Shown: positions 1 to 11,940 of the stretch, piece by piece | Layout: the number at the start of each line of letters is the position of its first letter | Numbering within the stretch: the first letter of the stretch is position 1 | Source of the DNA: Ailanthus altissimus | Taxonomy: Eukaryota; Streptophyta; Magnoliopsida; Sapindales; Simaroubaceae | Direction of reading: 5' to 3' | Length of the DNA stretch: 64,000 bases | Assembly (NCBI GenBank): GCA_946807835.1 | Contig: OX327696.1 | Span: forward strand, 1,376,501-1,440,500 | The notes under the pieces: generated by a model | Told to the model about the DNA's origin: nothing | Databases searched by the model: none | What the model saw: only the letters and a program-made list of their open reading frames with translations | Made by a program: the position numbers and the translations under genes

Positions 1-2772
1 CTCTTCTCATTTTATTTTATGCTTCTTCCGATTCGTAAGTCATTTATGGCACATAGAAAAAGCTCTTAGAGCTATAACAAGATTTAATAAGGAATTGATC
101 GTGATTTTGAACATATTCTTTTTATGAACCCTCTTAAAAAAGATAGGGGATGCAATGCTTATACTTAATTTTAATTGATGAAAGTAGGTTATACTTATAA
201 ATAAGTATTTCTATTTTACTTTCTTTTCAACTTAATTACATCTATTTATTTTTTAATTTTTTTTTTAGCTCAATTATCCTCCCAAACCGATCCATTGCCT
301 TTTATGAGACAAAAGCTAGGCAAAACCAAAAAGGAAAAAAATAATTTCACCAAGCAAAAAGGAAAGAGATGGATCCAAACTCTTAATAGTTCTTTGTTTC
401 GAATTATACTAGTTTTCAAGACCAAAGCAATAACCACTCGGCGATATCTCTAAAAGACAATTTTTTTTTAATAAATAGAACATGACCATATAAATTAGTT
501 GGTATCAATACTATGTAAAGAAAGGTAGTAATCACGAATCTATAAATCAATCAATGTATATATATAGATGTCCTATGCTTCCATTTTTTAAGTTATAAAA
601 AAGTATTCTTTGACTTTATATCCAACTAAAAGTGGTAAAAAAAAGAGTTAGAATTATGTCAAATAGAAGTAATGGATTCGTGGTAAAATCCCTTTACGCA
701 CTTGATTCAAATTTTTTTGCTAATAGAAGGATCAAATAGCATTGTTCTTTTTATTGGTAGCTTGAAGGATTAGAAATTTTCAATTAGTTGAATTTTGCCT
801 TAATGACTACTTCAACAATCTTACTTATTCTAGTACCCATTAAATTTGCTTCTCTGAATGATTGATCGAGTAACAAAAATATTTTATGTTTTGGTAAATC
901 ATTATGAATTAAATTAGGCTTTTTGGTGGGCATCTCTAATCTCTTGAATCTATTATCTAACAATGAAATGACCCCTCCTATAAATTTTTTCAAGTTTGTA
1001 GATACTTTCAAATTCACCATAAGTCTTCAAAATGCTAATAAAGAAAACAAAAAAAAATTGAGGGTAACAGTGATTGTATACGTATAATATATCCTCGATA
1101 TTTTCATTTCAAAATCTCTACTTCAACCCTCATTTTACCTCCCAAAAAGCAAAGTTGGCTTAACGAGCACAGATATGAAGAAGCAAGAGCAATCAAACAA
1201 AATTATCTTTCTTTTCCTTCTACTTAAGGGGAAAAGAGAAGCATTTTGCTATTGAGAAAACGAATGGTCAGCGCAAAGGTTCAAGAACTAGCCAGCAGTA
1301 TCAAAGCTAGATTCTCATAGTGAGGTACTTCTTTAACTCAAAGCCCATAATTCGACTCATTTGCTTACAAAATGCGGAATCACCAAAGGCTATCCACCAT
1401 TAAAATTTTGTGAAAAAATGCGGAATCATTTGCTTATTGTCCTTCTGGCATGCAATGACCCTCTACCATTCTTTATTGTAATTTTTCCCCGAGATTGACA
1501 ACCATTAAAATGGGGAAAGACAAGGTGTCATTTTTTAGGCGCATAGGATCTTCATTCCTTTGGTTTAAATTTTTACTCTTTTGGTCAATAGTTCTAGTGG
1601 TGTGAAAAGTAACCCGGTTACTCTACTAAATGGAGCAATGTTAAACTTTTGTTAGCAATCTATTCCATTTGCCGTTCTAACAATCCTTTCGTCTCATTTG
1701 CTCTATTATATAGGAAGAAGTCTAAGTGAGCTTCACACCTAGTTTGTGAGGGCATTTTTCCTTGTTATTATTGGTCTTTATGAATGTTTTGGATCCATAT
1801 TATACAAGAAGTATTGCTTTTGCTAATTCAAGTTGAAGAGTGATATGTATTTGCCTATTTTTGACATCATATCAATAGTTAGCACATTCATCACAATTAG
1901 AAGCTCCAATTCTATAAATTTATTTTATTATATTATTTCTCATGTAATATGATTTTTTTATACTTAAGTTTTTTTTCTTTTATTTTTATGTTTTACCATA
2001 AATTATATAATCTTTGCATAATTTATTATGATATCGTATTTCAATTATTTTAATGAGATTAATTTGAAAAATATTTTTAATTTAAAAAATAAAAAATATA
2101 TTTATATGACGTATATAATAATAAAATATAAATTATTTAAATATTTTTAAAATATCAAACATTAAGAATCTCGGTGATATTAATTAAAGAATTACTTTCT
2201 TGCGTGTCATCCACTGTTTAGAATAATCAATTTTTATTAAAATAAATAGAATATCTTTAGTGTAAAACATATATTCTTACAAATATGTTATAAGGATAAT
2301 TAATTTCATTTTCATAGGATTAACTTAAAGTATTTCAAATAAAGAATCTAAATGAAAATTTCAAATTTAAATCAAATTAAATAAATGTCCAATAAACTTT
2401 ATTAATATTCAAATAGCAAAAACATTAAGGGGCCTATTTATTTATTAGCCCTTAACCAACTTAGATAAAGGATCAAAATCAAATTGCCTAATTCATTGAC
2501 TACCACTTGGCAGTCCGGCTGTGGCACATTATCCCTGCCGATGCTACTGGTTGGATTGTTATCCTTTGTTATGATAAGTACGTAGGACCTCTAAATTTGG
2601 ACGTATCTCGGCAAAGATAAAACTCAGATTGTAAATTGATAAAATCAAATTGTGGTCCTCACTATCGGAAAGTTGCCTATGATCAGCACTTTTTCTTTAT
2701 ATCGTATACATATTGGGTTGGTTGTCGAAAAGTTCTCTTTTTCTTTGTCATATTCGTTTTTCTTATCCTTTT

Positions 2773-2912
2773 GAACCAACCCTTAGAAAAAGATAGAAAA
2801 AAAAAAAGCCATTTTTAAGAAAAATAAAGAGGATGACTGAAAAAGAACCAACCCCCAGAAAAAGCTAGAAAAAAAAACCATTTCTAAGAAAAATAAAGAG
2901 GATGGCTGAAAA
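2773..2912. repeat. Two-copy tandem repeat, unit about 70 bp
   Basis: The unit begins GAACCAACCC and ends near GACTGAAAAA or GGCTGAAAAA. The second copy starts at 2845. The copies differ by a few substitutions and in the length of an A run. Shorter degraded pieces of the same A/G-rich motif (AATAAAG followed by GATAAGTGG) continue to about 3090. Confidence 0.75.
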
Positions 2913-3094
2913 AAATATATTATTCAAAAATAAAGGGGATAAGTGGAGGAAATGTTTTCTTTTTCTTTTTTCAATAAACTTCTAAAAAGTTAAAAAAAAT
3001 ATTTTTAAAAAATAAAGATGATAAGTGGGAACTTTAGTTTAACAAACATCTCGAAGCTAGAAAAAATATATAAAAAGGATAAGTGGAGTCAAAA

Positions 3095-3200
3095 ATGGCC
3101 GAGTGGTGAGAATCTAACAATATTTACGACTTGGAAATCCTAATTAATTAAGAGGTCTCAATTTAAGTGTTGGTTTATGGAGGGTGTATGAAATAAAATT
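3095..3200 (+). mobile_element. Possible tRNA-derived SINE remnant
   Basis: The stretch contains TGGCCGAGTGGTGAGAATC, close to the A box and D-loop of tRNA-Ser/Leu. A weak B-box-like GGTCTCAATT lies about 55 bases downstream. No clear target-site duplication or tail was found, so this is only a suggestion. Confidence 0.25.
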
Positions 3201-4186
3201 CTGTTGGTATGTTATATTAATAAATAATTTGACATTTAAAAAGGAGAGAGATTTTATTTCTGTAAAAAAATTAGAGATAAATTTTTATTTAATGAAATTA
3301 AAAAAATTGCTTTATATACTTTAATCTATTTAATATAATAAAAACACAATTAGATAGTGTTTCAATATAAATTATCAAATACAAATGATGTATTTTGATA
3401 TATTAAAAATGTAATATGAATTAAATATTTATCTTTTATCTCTAACTAAAACATATATCATATTATAATTAAGTGATAAATCATAAGATGTGTTTTGTTC
3501 TTTTTGTGTTATAGCTTTACGATCACTTGTATTTAAATAATTTTATTAATTAATATTTATTATTTGATTGTAAAATAAATAAATAAATTTTTATTTAACA
3601 TGAGATATGACTTTTAATGTTTATTGGCATATTGTTCCAAACTTATTTTGCTTCAACGAAATTCAGAATTTGAGTTCTTTAAATAATTGCTCCTGTAATT
3701 AAGAGTGTATTTCCTCCCTTTTTTTTTCTTTTAATTACATGTATTATATGATTTTACATTTAACTAATATAACAATTAAAATTTATTATAATCTAAACAA
3801 GACTTTATTTTCACACTCATAAAACTTTAGTGCACCAAAATAATATTTCACTTTCACATCAATACTCATCCAGATATTTAAGTCCCACCAAAGAAGACAG
3901 CACTCTTACCAAAAAAAAAAAAGGGACTATTACAACGTAGCATGCATCAAGACTTAGGCGTACTTAAAAAGAGTGTTTTAATCAAACACTAAAATGCTTA
4001 TTTCTTCCCGTTTTACGGTTTTAAAAGTAGAATAAGTCTTTTATAAATTATATTAAAAAGGAAAAATCTCATCCACTTAATATTAATTATTAAAAAGAAA
4101 TATCTACATATTTAATCGGTTAAGAGGCGCTTATATCACACCTATTGAGACTCTCACTCCTAAGAAATGAATACTATGCCTTGATT

Positions 4187-4192
4187 TTTATT
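4187..4192 (-). terminator. Possible poly(A) signal of the carboxylesterase gene
   Basis: On the minus strand this reads AATAAA, 17 bases after the stop codon of the carboxylesterase. The position is early for a plant near-upstream element. Other signals further downstream may be the ones used. Confidence 0.3.
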
Positions 4193-4208
4193 CGACGGTT
4201 GTGCCTAG

Positions 4209-5243
4209 TTACTGTGCACTTTTAATCTTAGCAGATTGCTTTTGCACGAAATCCCTCAATTCATTAACAAGCAAATAAGACTCCAGCAGCTCCGGCAAAG
4301 AAAAGAAAGAGTGAAATGCATTCGGATACTCAATCAAATAGGCTTCTTTCCCACGTTTCTTCAATCCCTCATAATACCTCTTTTGCCAGTCTTGTAGAGG
4401 ATCGCGCCCACCAACGATCACAATCGTCGCCGGAAAGTTCAGCCCCGAAATATCGACCGATTTTGGCCCAAAAACGTTCAACGCCGGGTGGTCTCTGTCC
4501 GACCCTTCTGGCAAGAACGCTTTCCCAAAGCATTCCATCATGTCGTTGTTGAGAAACGGAGACCCATCAATCTTGAGTTCGGATTCAGTCCTTTCTTGTC
4601 CGCAAAAGCCTGGCTGTATTGCAATAACTCCAATGATCTTTAAATTCCGAAATTGGTTATTACAGGCCTTGACTGCTACATGATGAGCTATGTTACCGCC
4701 GGCGCTGTCCCCGGCGATGAAACAATTCTTCAGATTAACATTTGCGGGAAGGTTTTCAATGTTAGGATTATTTTCAATGAATTTGAGCACATCAAAGCCA
4801 TCTTCGTATTGAGATGGGTATTTATGCTCAGGCGCGAGCCGGTAGTTCACTGAGATGACAACAGCTTTTAGTTCTGCAGCATATCTCCTGCAGAGGCTAT
4901 CGTAAGGATATGAATCCGCTGACATCAACGCAAATCCTCCGCCGTGAAAGTAGACGACAAGCGGCATCTCAGCATCGTTGCTTCCATCGTCGGCCTCGGT
5001 GGTGATGGGTATGAAGAGGCGGAACCAGAGGTTGCGAGACGGGTCGATGGTGACGTCAGAGGTCTTGACGCCGTTGATGGGCTCAACGGAAGAGGGTACT
5101 GTGTGATGGAGGAGGGAGAAGAGACGGCGGTTGATGGTGCCGTCGGAGCGGCAAATGAATTTCATGATGAAGTTGGAAATGGACATGTTGAGCTTCATTT
5201 TCCATGTGAGGTCTGTGCATGTACTTAGTTTGGTGGACGCCAT
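4209..5243 (-). CDS. CXE18: Class I carboxylesterase, CXE18-like (alpha/beta hydrolase)
   Basis: An intronless 344-codon gene for a plant carboxylesterase of the hormone-sensitive-lipase/GID1-related family (alpha/beta-hydrolase fold 3). Such enzymes cleave ester bonds of small metabolites or xenobiotics and are mostly soluble. The oxyanion-hole motif HGGG is at residues 100-103 and the nucleophile motif GDSAGG has Ser180. Asp281 (GGRDP) and His311 (NAFHSF) complete the triad. His311 argues against a GID1 gibberellin receptor, in which this residue is replaced. The N-terminal motif DGTINR near residues 34-39 and the overall length fit the CXE18 subgroup. No signal peptide or membrane segment is seen. 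The ATG at 5243 gives MASTKL, a good family start. The frame is intact and the base composition is richer in G+C than the flanks. The natural substrate cannot be told from the sequence, and assignment to CXE18 rather than a sister CXE is likely but not certain. Confidence 0.93.
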   Translation of the reverse strand: MASTKLSTCTDLTWKMKLNMSISNFIMKFICRSDGTINRRLFSLLHHTVPSSVEPINGVKTSDVTIDPSRNLWFRLFIPITTEADDGSNDAEMPLVVYFHGGGFALMSADSYPYDSLCRRYAAELKAVVISVNYRLAPEHKYPSQYEDGFDVLKFIENNPNIENLPANVNLKNCFIAGDSAGGNIAHHVAVKACNNQFRNLKIIGVIAIQPGFCGQERTESELKIDGSPFLNNDMMECFGKAFLPEGSDRDHPALNVFGPKSVDISGLNFPATIVIVGGRDPLQDWQKRYYEGLKKRGKEAYLIEYPNAFHSFFSLPELLESYLLVNELRDFVQKQSAKIKSAQ

Positions 5244-5321
5244 TGATACGGGTTTCTCTCTCGTCTTGCTCTCTCCGTCTCAGGGATTCTGAAAAATGAT
5301 GAGTGAGATACAAATTGAGGG

Positions 5322-5331
5322 TGCTTTATAT
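5322..5331 (-). promoter_or_regulatory. TATA box of the carboxylesterase gene
   Basis: On the minus strand the sequence reads TTATATAAAG, about 80 bases before the ATG at 5243. That is a normal plant spacing with a 5' leader of roughly 45-55 bases. A pyrimidine/GA-rich leader lies between. Confidence 0.6.
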
Positions 5332-6700
5332 AATCGAATGCAGGCAAGTAAGTGACACGAATGTCCACATGAATTCCAACGATACTACACGCATTCGTAT
5401 TTCTAGATAGTCTGCTTTCATTTTTATAATTTAAATAATAAAAATTGTTTAGGTTGTGATGTTTATATATATATATAAAAGACTTCCATTTCAATTTTAA
5501 ATTTTTAATTTCAAATCTTGAAGAAGTACAATATTATATTTCAAATAACAATTAAGCAATACTTTCAATTTTAAACCTCCAATCTCAAATATCAAATAAA
5601 TACAATATTATGTATCAAATATCAACTAAACAATCCTTTTAAATAACTTCTCAAATCTAAAATGAATATAATATTATATTTCAAATATTGACCAAGTAAC
5701 CGTAGATAAATGTAGGGACTAAAACTTACCTCTTAATAATTTGAGGAATTAAAATCGCAATGGCCTCTATTATAGTTCAAATCATTAACTTAGGTGCACA
5801 AATTTTACCGCTAGAGTAAGCATATGATTGTGTTTATGAAATTTTATTAAATCGCACATTTAGTTATTATATTTTTTAAATATTTTTTTATTAATTTTTA
5901 TTCTCAAAATAATAACTTTTGAAATAATTTTTTTAAAGATAATAAAATAAATTAATTTGTTTAATTATAATAAATAATTTCATATTCAATTAAATATATT
6001 TCACTCTCTCAAAAAAGTACAGTTTAATTTTTTTAATATCAAAATTAATTAAGGTATTTAATATATACATATATTTAATAAATAATTGAACTAAACTGAT
6101 AATTTCACCTTTTGTTTAAACATGAAAGAGATATTCAAACTTAAGACTTAAATATTAGTTTAAATATATGATTATCATTGAGGAACCTCCGAATGGTGGT
6201 CTATGGCTTGCAAGCGGCCAGCACATTGCAGGCGGAACGAAAAATGAAATATGCGTTTCAACTATGATATGTATTTTAGCCACTTGAAATATATATATTT
6301 TGACATATATAATTTTTTTGATTATGATAATTTAATTTCTTGCAATTTATTTATTCTAACTCCACCTTCTGGGAAGTTTTAAAAAAAAAATAAAAATAAT
6401 GAATTTTAGTATGTTGATTTTATAATTCTGTACGCTACAGATAGGTTGAAATTTTCATTTCAAAATCAATTTTAAACAATAATTAACATATAAATAAATT
6501 TGAAAAAAATAAAATGTTTTGTTGTAAAAAAACTATTTTAAAGGTAAAATAAATAGTATGTTTAAATTGTAAGGGCAAGTAAAAGAATATAAAGTAATAA
6601 CACTTAAGAGCTTGCCTCAGCAACATATTCTCAGTTTATACACCTATGCAATTCTCTGACCTTAGTCAAAGGTTCAAACCCTCACGAATATCAAACAGTG

Positions 6701-6960
6701 TTAAATAATGTTAATTAATTCTTCTTTTGAGGATTATTTAGTTCTTTTAGAAGTTAGTTTAGCTCCTTCAATTATCTGTGTTAAATAGTGTTAATTAATT
6801 CCTCATTTTTAGAGATTGTTTAGTTCTTTTGTTTATTGAGAAGTTAGTTTAGTTCCTCCAGTTATTTAAATACCAGATAATATTAATTAATTCTTCTATT
6901 TTGGGGATTATTTAGTTCTTCCAATTGTTGATAAGTTAGTTTAATTTTTCTAATTATTTG
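6701..6960. repeat. Three degenerate tandem copies, unit about 85-95 bp
   Basis: Each unit has the order TTAATTAATTC, GATTATTTAGTTCTT, AAGTTAGTTTA, then TTATTTG or TTATCTG. Units begin near 6701, 6780 and 6875. They are diverged by substitutions and small indels, so this is an old minisatellite-like array. Confidence 0.65.
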
Positions 6961-7073
6961 GGATGATTATTTAGTTAATTGTATTGATTGATAAAATTAT
7001 AATTAGTTGCAATTTGAAATGTAATATTATAGCCATTTAAGATTTGAGATGTAATACATATACCCCCATCAAA

Positions 7074-7096
7074 TATATATATATATATATATATAA
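7074..7096. repeat. (TA)n microsatellite
   Basis: A pure TA dinucleotide run of about 11-12 units, next to an AT-rich flank. Confidence 0.85.
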
Positions 7097-8057
7097 TAGT
7101 ATGTTGAGTTAATAATTAAATGACACCAAATTTTTTTAAAATAAAAAAAATCAGCAATGAGAGCTTTAAAATCGCCGTCCAATGATACTACACATATTCG
7201 CGTACTTCTCGTGCGAAGTCTACAATTTCAAAATTAAACAAGTATAAAAAAATACTAATTAAAGACAATATTAATTATAATCCGTCGATTTTACTGCTCT
7301 GTATTAACTATAAAAATTTATTAACTTTGTATTTTTTTTCCATACAATTTTATTAACGTCATAGATTGCAACATTTTATATATTCAAAGGAAAAACAAGA
7401 CAAAAAGATGATCCAAAATTTTGAATTATTTTATTTAAGCTTGATTGAAATCTCTTAATGAAAGAATGCTATTTTCTAAAATATTTTCTTTTTAAAAAAA
7501 GACTAGTAAGATCCAATTAAGTTATTAAAAATATTAATAGTATTTGAAATTACTAATTAATTTACAATAAATTCAATATCGATTAAAATAGATGAAACCG
7601 AAAATTGAATATAGTGGAGGATGATTTGAAAGATATGAGAGGTATTTCTTTTTGACAAAAGATGAGAGGTATTTCTAATGTCGTTAATCTAAAGTGATAA
7701 ATTTAAATGCTAGAGTATGTATTTAATATAAGTGTTAGAACTTTACATAGTAATTTAAACTTTTGAGTTGCATAATATTTTTAATATAGTATTAAAGGTG
7801 CGTTGTATTTAAACCTCTACATCTTTGATTTTAATTAACTTTTTGATTTATTTGTTTCTTAACTTTTTTTTTTTTATTCTTTTTTCTATTAAAATCAAAT
7901 CTCTCTTATATTTTACCTCTGTTTCAATCTCGTAAATTTTATTTAACTTTAAAATTAAATACACATTTTTATTATTGTTAAGGGAGGAAATGCCATTCTC
8001 TATTAGATTAGATTGAAGAGAAGAATTCAAAATTCAACTTAAAACCCTAATCTCCCT

Positions 8058-8764
8058 GCGCAGTGGAATAACCTGTTAATCAAGTAAAATAGCAAGAATT
8101 TAAAGCAGAATATAAAAGAGTACAACACAATCTTACGTGGTTCGGCTAATTTCCTATATCTACGGTGGATCAAAGGATCCTAACCTCTTTTATTAACTCC
8201 CTAGAGATTTTACAAGAAAAACTCAATTTGAAAAACCCTCAAAATGACCTAATGTTTAGTGTACCCTTACTCTACCACGAGCAATAAACACCTAAACGAA
8301 AGTTCCACCCTGGCGCACACAAGCACTTAGTGTCTACCTAGTTCTTTTCCTCTCTTAGAATCTCTCTTAATGATTAATCTCAACTAAAGGATTTACAAGT
8401 GTTTATATATGGTGTATTTCGTACCTATTAACCCTATTCCCTGTTGGAGTAAGAGTCCACATGTTTTGAAAGTCTAAAATTTTTCAAAACTCGAAATCCA
8501 GATAAAAACCAACTTTCTGATGCTTCTGGCTCCGCGGCGCTCATCCCTGGGCATCTATGTTAGGCGTCGTGGCGCTTAGCCCTGATGCTTCCTACGCGCA
8601 TTTTCTTTGCTTCCTTCGCATTTTTGAGTCCCGTTTTGCTTCCTCCTTCATGTCCTAGACTTCTCCATACGTGTCCCACATATTTTAAGCTTCTTGTGAC
8701 TCTATACTTTGATATTCATCTCAATTATTATTCAACCAAAATTGTGAAATCATTAATTTTTAAA
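8058..8764 (-). mobile_element. Solo LTR of a retrotransposon (family L), minus strand
   Basis: Read on the minus strand, this segment matches the LTR starting at 62757 over nearly its whole length. Shared blocks include CACAATTTTGGTTG near the start, GAGTCACAAGAAG, ACACGTATGGAGAAGTC, a G+C-rich core, GTGGACTCTTACTCCAACA, and a terminal block with CCGTAGA and CCGAACCACGTA. No coding region or primer-binding site follows the end at about 8058, so it looks like a solo LTR left by recombination. Ends are approximate, about 10 bp either way. Confidence 0.75.
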
Positions 8765-8769
8765 TAATT

Positions 8770-10030
8770 ATTTAATATTTTAATATTAATATTGTGTCTT
8801 CATTTAATAATTTAAAATTAAGGATTTTTCAGAATTGGTTCATAATTTTAATAAATTTTCTCTTTTAACCAAAAAGTGAGATAAATCTTTATTAGCCAAA
8901 TGAATGTTGAATGGACATATTTATTTTGTATGCATAATATTTAAAAGTTAAAAACACAAAACTAATTTTGTTTCCAGCAAATCCATATCTAAAATTACAC
9001 TTCAACATTCAAAATATGTAGATTTGAAATTGTAAAATATTTATAAGGGTAAGACATGTTTTCATGATCAAATATTCTATATTTTATCAAACATACATAT
9101 ATACACCAAACACTTATAGACATATAAGTTAAAATGATAGATTTGTTTGAAGTTGTGCTTATTTCAAAATAAATGCATTGAAATGCAATCTGAGTGTATA
9201 ATGGAGAAGTTTTGGAGAGAAAAGAGGTGATGGGAGAGAAAGATTTGTGACATTTTGGACTGCGAGTTACTTAGAAGGCACATTTGTGGGTCGCGAGTGT
9301 GTCTTGTAAAGCAATTCGCGTATTGCTAATTAAGCCCGCAATGCACCCATCTGGGTGCCTCTCACGGGTTTTGTATCCAAACTTGCAATTTCGCAGTCTT
9401 TTTCCAAATCATATTTTCTAAACAATTTATATAGTTTTATAATAATTTCATTTTTGTTTCAGGTCTTTAGAGTATAAGTCTATTGTTGTTTGTTTCGAAA
9501 AAAGATACGAGAGTTATAGTAATGAGAAAATGAGTTATTTTGATTATAGTAATTTTAGCATTTCGATTCTAAAAGATGTTAAATATGAAGATATTTAAAT
9601 ACTATATGTTGTGCCATTGGAGTTTATAATATAGAGTATAAGATTACTTAAAATTAAAATTAATATTAAAAAAGTATATGTTGAGACCGATTGAGATTGA
9701 AAATGATAGTAATATCCGAATCTTTTAAGGACCAATAGAAGATCGTTCTGTCCTTTATGTATAACATAGGTCCTAGAGCTCCTATGTGTAAAAAGAATGT
9801 GCAGCACCCCATTTTGAATCGACCACCTAATCATACTCATTTTAAGTCGGCAAGCAGTAGCAACCAAGTGAGCTACATAACCCCAATAATATCAATAGTT
9901 ATAGTTATAGTTCCCATAAATATAAACAATCCCTATCATCATTTTTCCTATATAAGGTTTAATAAAGACTGAACTTATACGCCTACAATAATGAGCAAGC
10001 GAGGATATCGATGGTGTTGAAAACGTTGAT
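8770..10030. other. Intergenic region with a G+C-richer patch
   Basis: No gene was recognised. Bases 9180-9400 are richer in G+C than the surroundings and contain short phrases such as TGGGTGCCTCTCACGGGTT, in the style of an LTR. No partner copy was found in the window, so it is left unassigned. Confidence 0.4.
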
Positions 10031-10033
10031 AAT

Positions 10034-11940
10034 GTGAAAGAATGTGCCGATTTAGATGATTTACTGGAATGTGAACATTGTTATGTTTTAATGAGATCTC
10101 TTAATTTTGAAGATAAAAGAAGATATGGTTGTAAAACTAAAAATCCCTTTGCATTTATTCTTCTAATTCCACCATCAAACTTGGGCATATCTAATAAGAT
10201 CTTGTGTACTAGAATTAGAGATGTATATGTAGAAAAGTTATTTACTAGCAAAGATAAACTTCACCATGCTATTAGTGTGCTAGCACTTAAAAGAAATTGG
10301 TGCTTTAGAGTCTCAAGATTGATAAAAGATTAATTTGAGGTAAAATATGATGATGATAGATGCAAATGGTGATTATGAGCGGTGTCAACGGATACAAGAA
10401 AGCATTACATCGTGCATAAAATTAATATAGATCACATATGCTAGTTGGACCGATTGTACAATGGTAATATAAGCAAAAAGTTGGATTATTGGCAAATTTG
10501 TAAAGAATAAGTTTGTATCTATGAGTCAATTTTACAAACCAAATGAAATCCAAGCATACATACTTAAAAAGTTTAGTCTAGAAATAACTTACTCCACTGC
10601 TTGGTAAGTTAGAGAGCATGCATTGAGGTTGATACTAAATACTCCAAAGTCTTCGTTTAGATTACATCCTACATACTGCTATGTGTTAAAACAACAAAAT
10701 TCAGGTACAGTTACTCAATTGGTAGTTGATGACTGTAATCACTTTAAATATTTTTTTATGGTACTTAGACCATGTATTAGAGGATTTAATTATTATAGTT
10801 GATGGTACATTTTTAAAAGGTGCATAACTTTGTATAATATTTATAGCAGTTTCTAAAGATGAAAACAATAAAACAATTTCGCTAACATGGGATATTGCTG
10901 ATTTAAAAAATAATGCTTCCTAGGCATGATTTATGGTCAAACTTAAAGGAATCTTTCGTGATCTTAAGAATCTTGTGTTTGTATCTAATTAGCATGCTAG
11001 TATCAAAAAGATCATTTAAGAGGTATTTTTTAATACATATCATGATGTATGTATCTATTATTTAAAAGGTAATTTGATCATAAGATACAAGATACTGTTA
11101 GAGAAGAAGAAGAAGAAAGAAGAATTCCTGGCTTCTTATTTTATTATTGCAAAGGCGTATCATATTACTGACTTTTAATTACAAATTAAAAAGATGCAAG
11201 AAATAAAGTCGAGGGCAACAAGATACTTGGAGGAGAAAGTTGGTTTTTTCAAATGGGCTAGATCATAAGAAACATTCAAAAGATATGGCATTATAACTAT
11301 AACATTGCAGAGAGTATTAATGTTGTTGTAAATGATTCACGTGGCCTTATTATGACTACCTTGAATAAATGGATTATAGAGTTAATTCAAAGATGGTTTG
11401 TCAAGAGATAAGTGAATGCACAAATTATGATATACTTAATGATAAATTGGGCCCATTGCAAGCTTTGGAAACACAATGATGAATCTAACCACATGATAGT
11501 GCACATAGCAGATCATTACCACTTTGTCATAAAAAATGAAATAAAAATAGAATAGTAAACATCCCACAAAGCCATCCACTTGCCAGAAGTTTAGTTTTTG
11601 GTAACTACTATGTGCCCAAGCTATTTTAGTATACAGACAAACTAGATTGTAGTATCAAAGTCTTTATTCATCATATTACATGATTGAGTCTTTATTGCGT
11701 GCATAGAGTGACCTAATCAATCCAGTTGGTCACCCGTCAGATTGGATTATTCTAAAAGAGTTGAGAGATACTAACATCCAGCCTCTTATAACATCCATCA
11801 ATCATAGGAACGTAAAACATAAGTAGATTCCATCATAAGGTGAAAAACTAATAAAGAATGTATGCAACCACTGTAAGCAGCATAGACATAATTGCCAAAC
11901 ATGTCATAATCTTATTGCATTATAAAGTAGTTGATATGCC
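10034..11940 (+). pseudogene. Mutator-like element (MULE/MuDR) transposase remnant
   Basis: A degraded plant MULE transposase can be followed across frames. The 99-codon frame at 10034-10333 ends with the conserved phrase around LFTSKDKLHHAI and RNWCFRVSR. After a stop at 10331 come KYDDDRCKW (near 10345), a central block with VDDCNHFKYFF (about 10725) and CIRGFNYY, the stretch ESINVV plus LIQRWF (11300-11400), and a C-terminal zinc knuckle CNHCKQHRHNCQTC near 11870. These follow the order of plant MuDR transposases: N-terminal MuDR domain, DDE region, SWIM/zinc-knuckle end. Many stops and frameshifts mean it cannot encode an active enzyme. Terminal inverted repeats were not found by eye. The DUF1985-like frame at 14.2-14.7 kb may be part of the same element. 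Confidence 0.75.

Larger units (their letters stand above)
1..4130. other. AT-rich intergenic region with no recognisable gene
   Basis: No reading frame here resembles a protein family I know. The longest frame is 78 codons (minus strand, 784-1020), lysine- and leucine-rich without a recognisable motif, and is probably chance. The stretch is made of A/T runs. It holds one degenerate tandem repeat near 2.8 kb and a possible tRNA-derived short element near 3.1 kb, listed separately. It would contain the 3' flank of the carboxylesterase gene at 4.2 kb. Confidence 0.5.
5500..8050. other. AT-rich intergenic region with degenerate repeats
   Basis: No gene was recognised. The region holds three degenerate copies of a roughly 85-95-bp unit at 6701-6960 and a (TA)n run near 7075-7096. 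One short motif, GGTTCAAACCC at about 6670-6680, resembles a Pol III B box but has no convincing A box upstream. Confidence 0.5.

Noticed and set aside
4316..5228. Several plus-strand open frames opposite the carboxylesterase.
   Set aside because: They are antisense shadows of an intact, richer-in-G+C coding region and carry no motif of their own.
4209..5243. Gibberellin receptor GID1, a close relative of the carboxylesterase.
   Set aside because: The catalytic His311 is present, and the gene lacks the characteristic N-terminal extension phrase of GID1. A working esterase fits better.
6656..6696. A possible tRNA or SINE, from the word GGTTCAAACCC.
   Set aside because: No A box or cloverleaf arms could be drawn around it.
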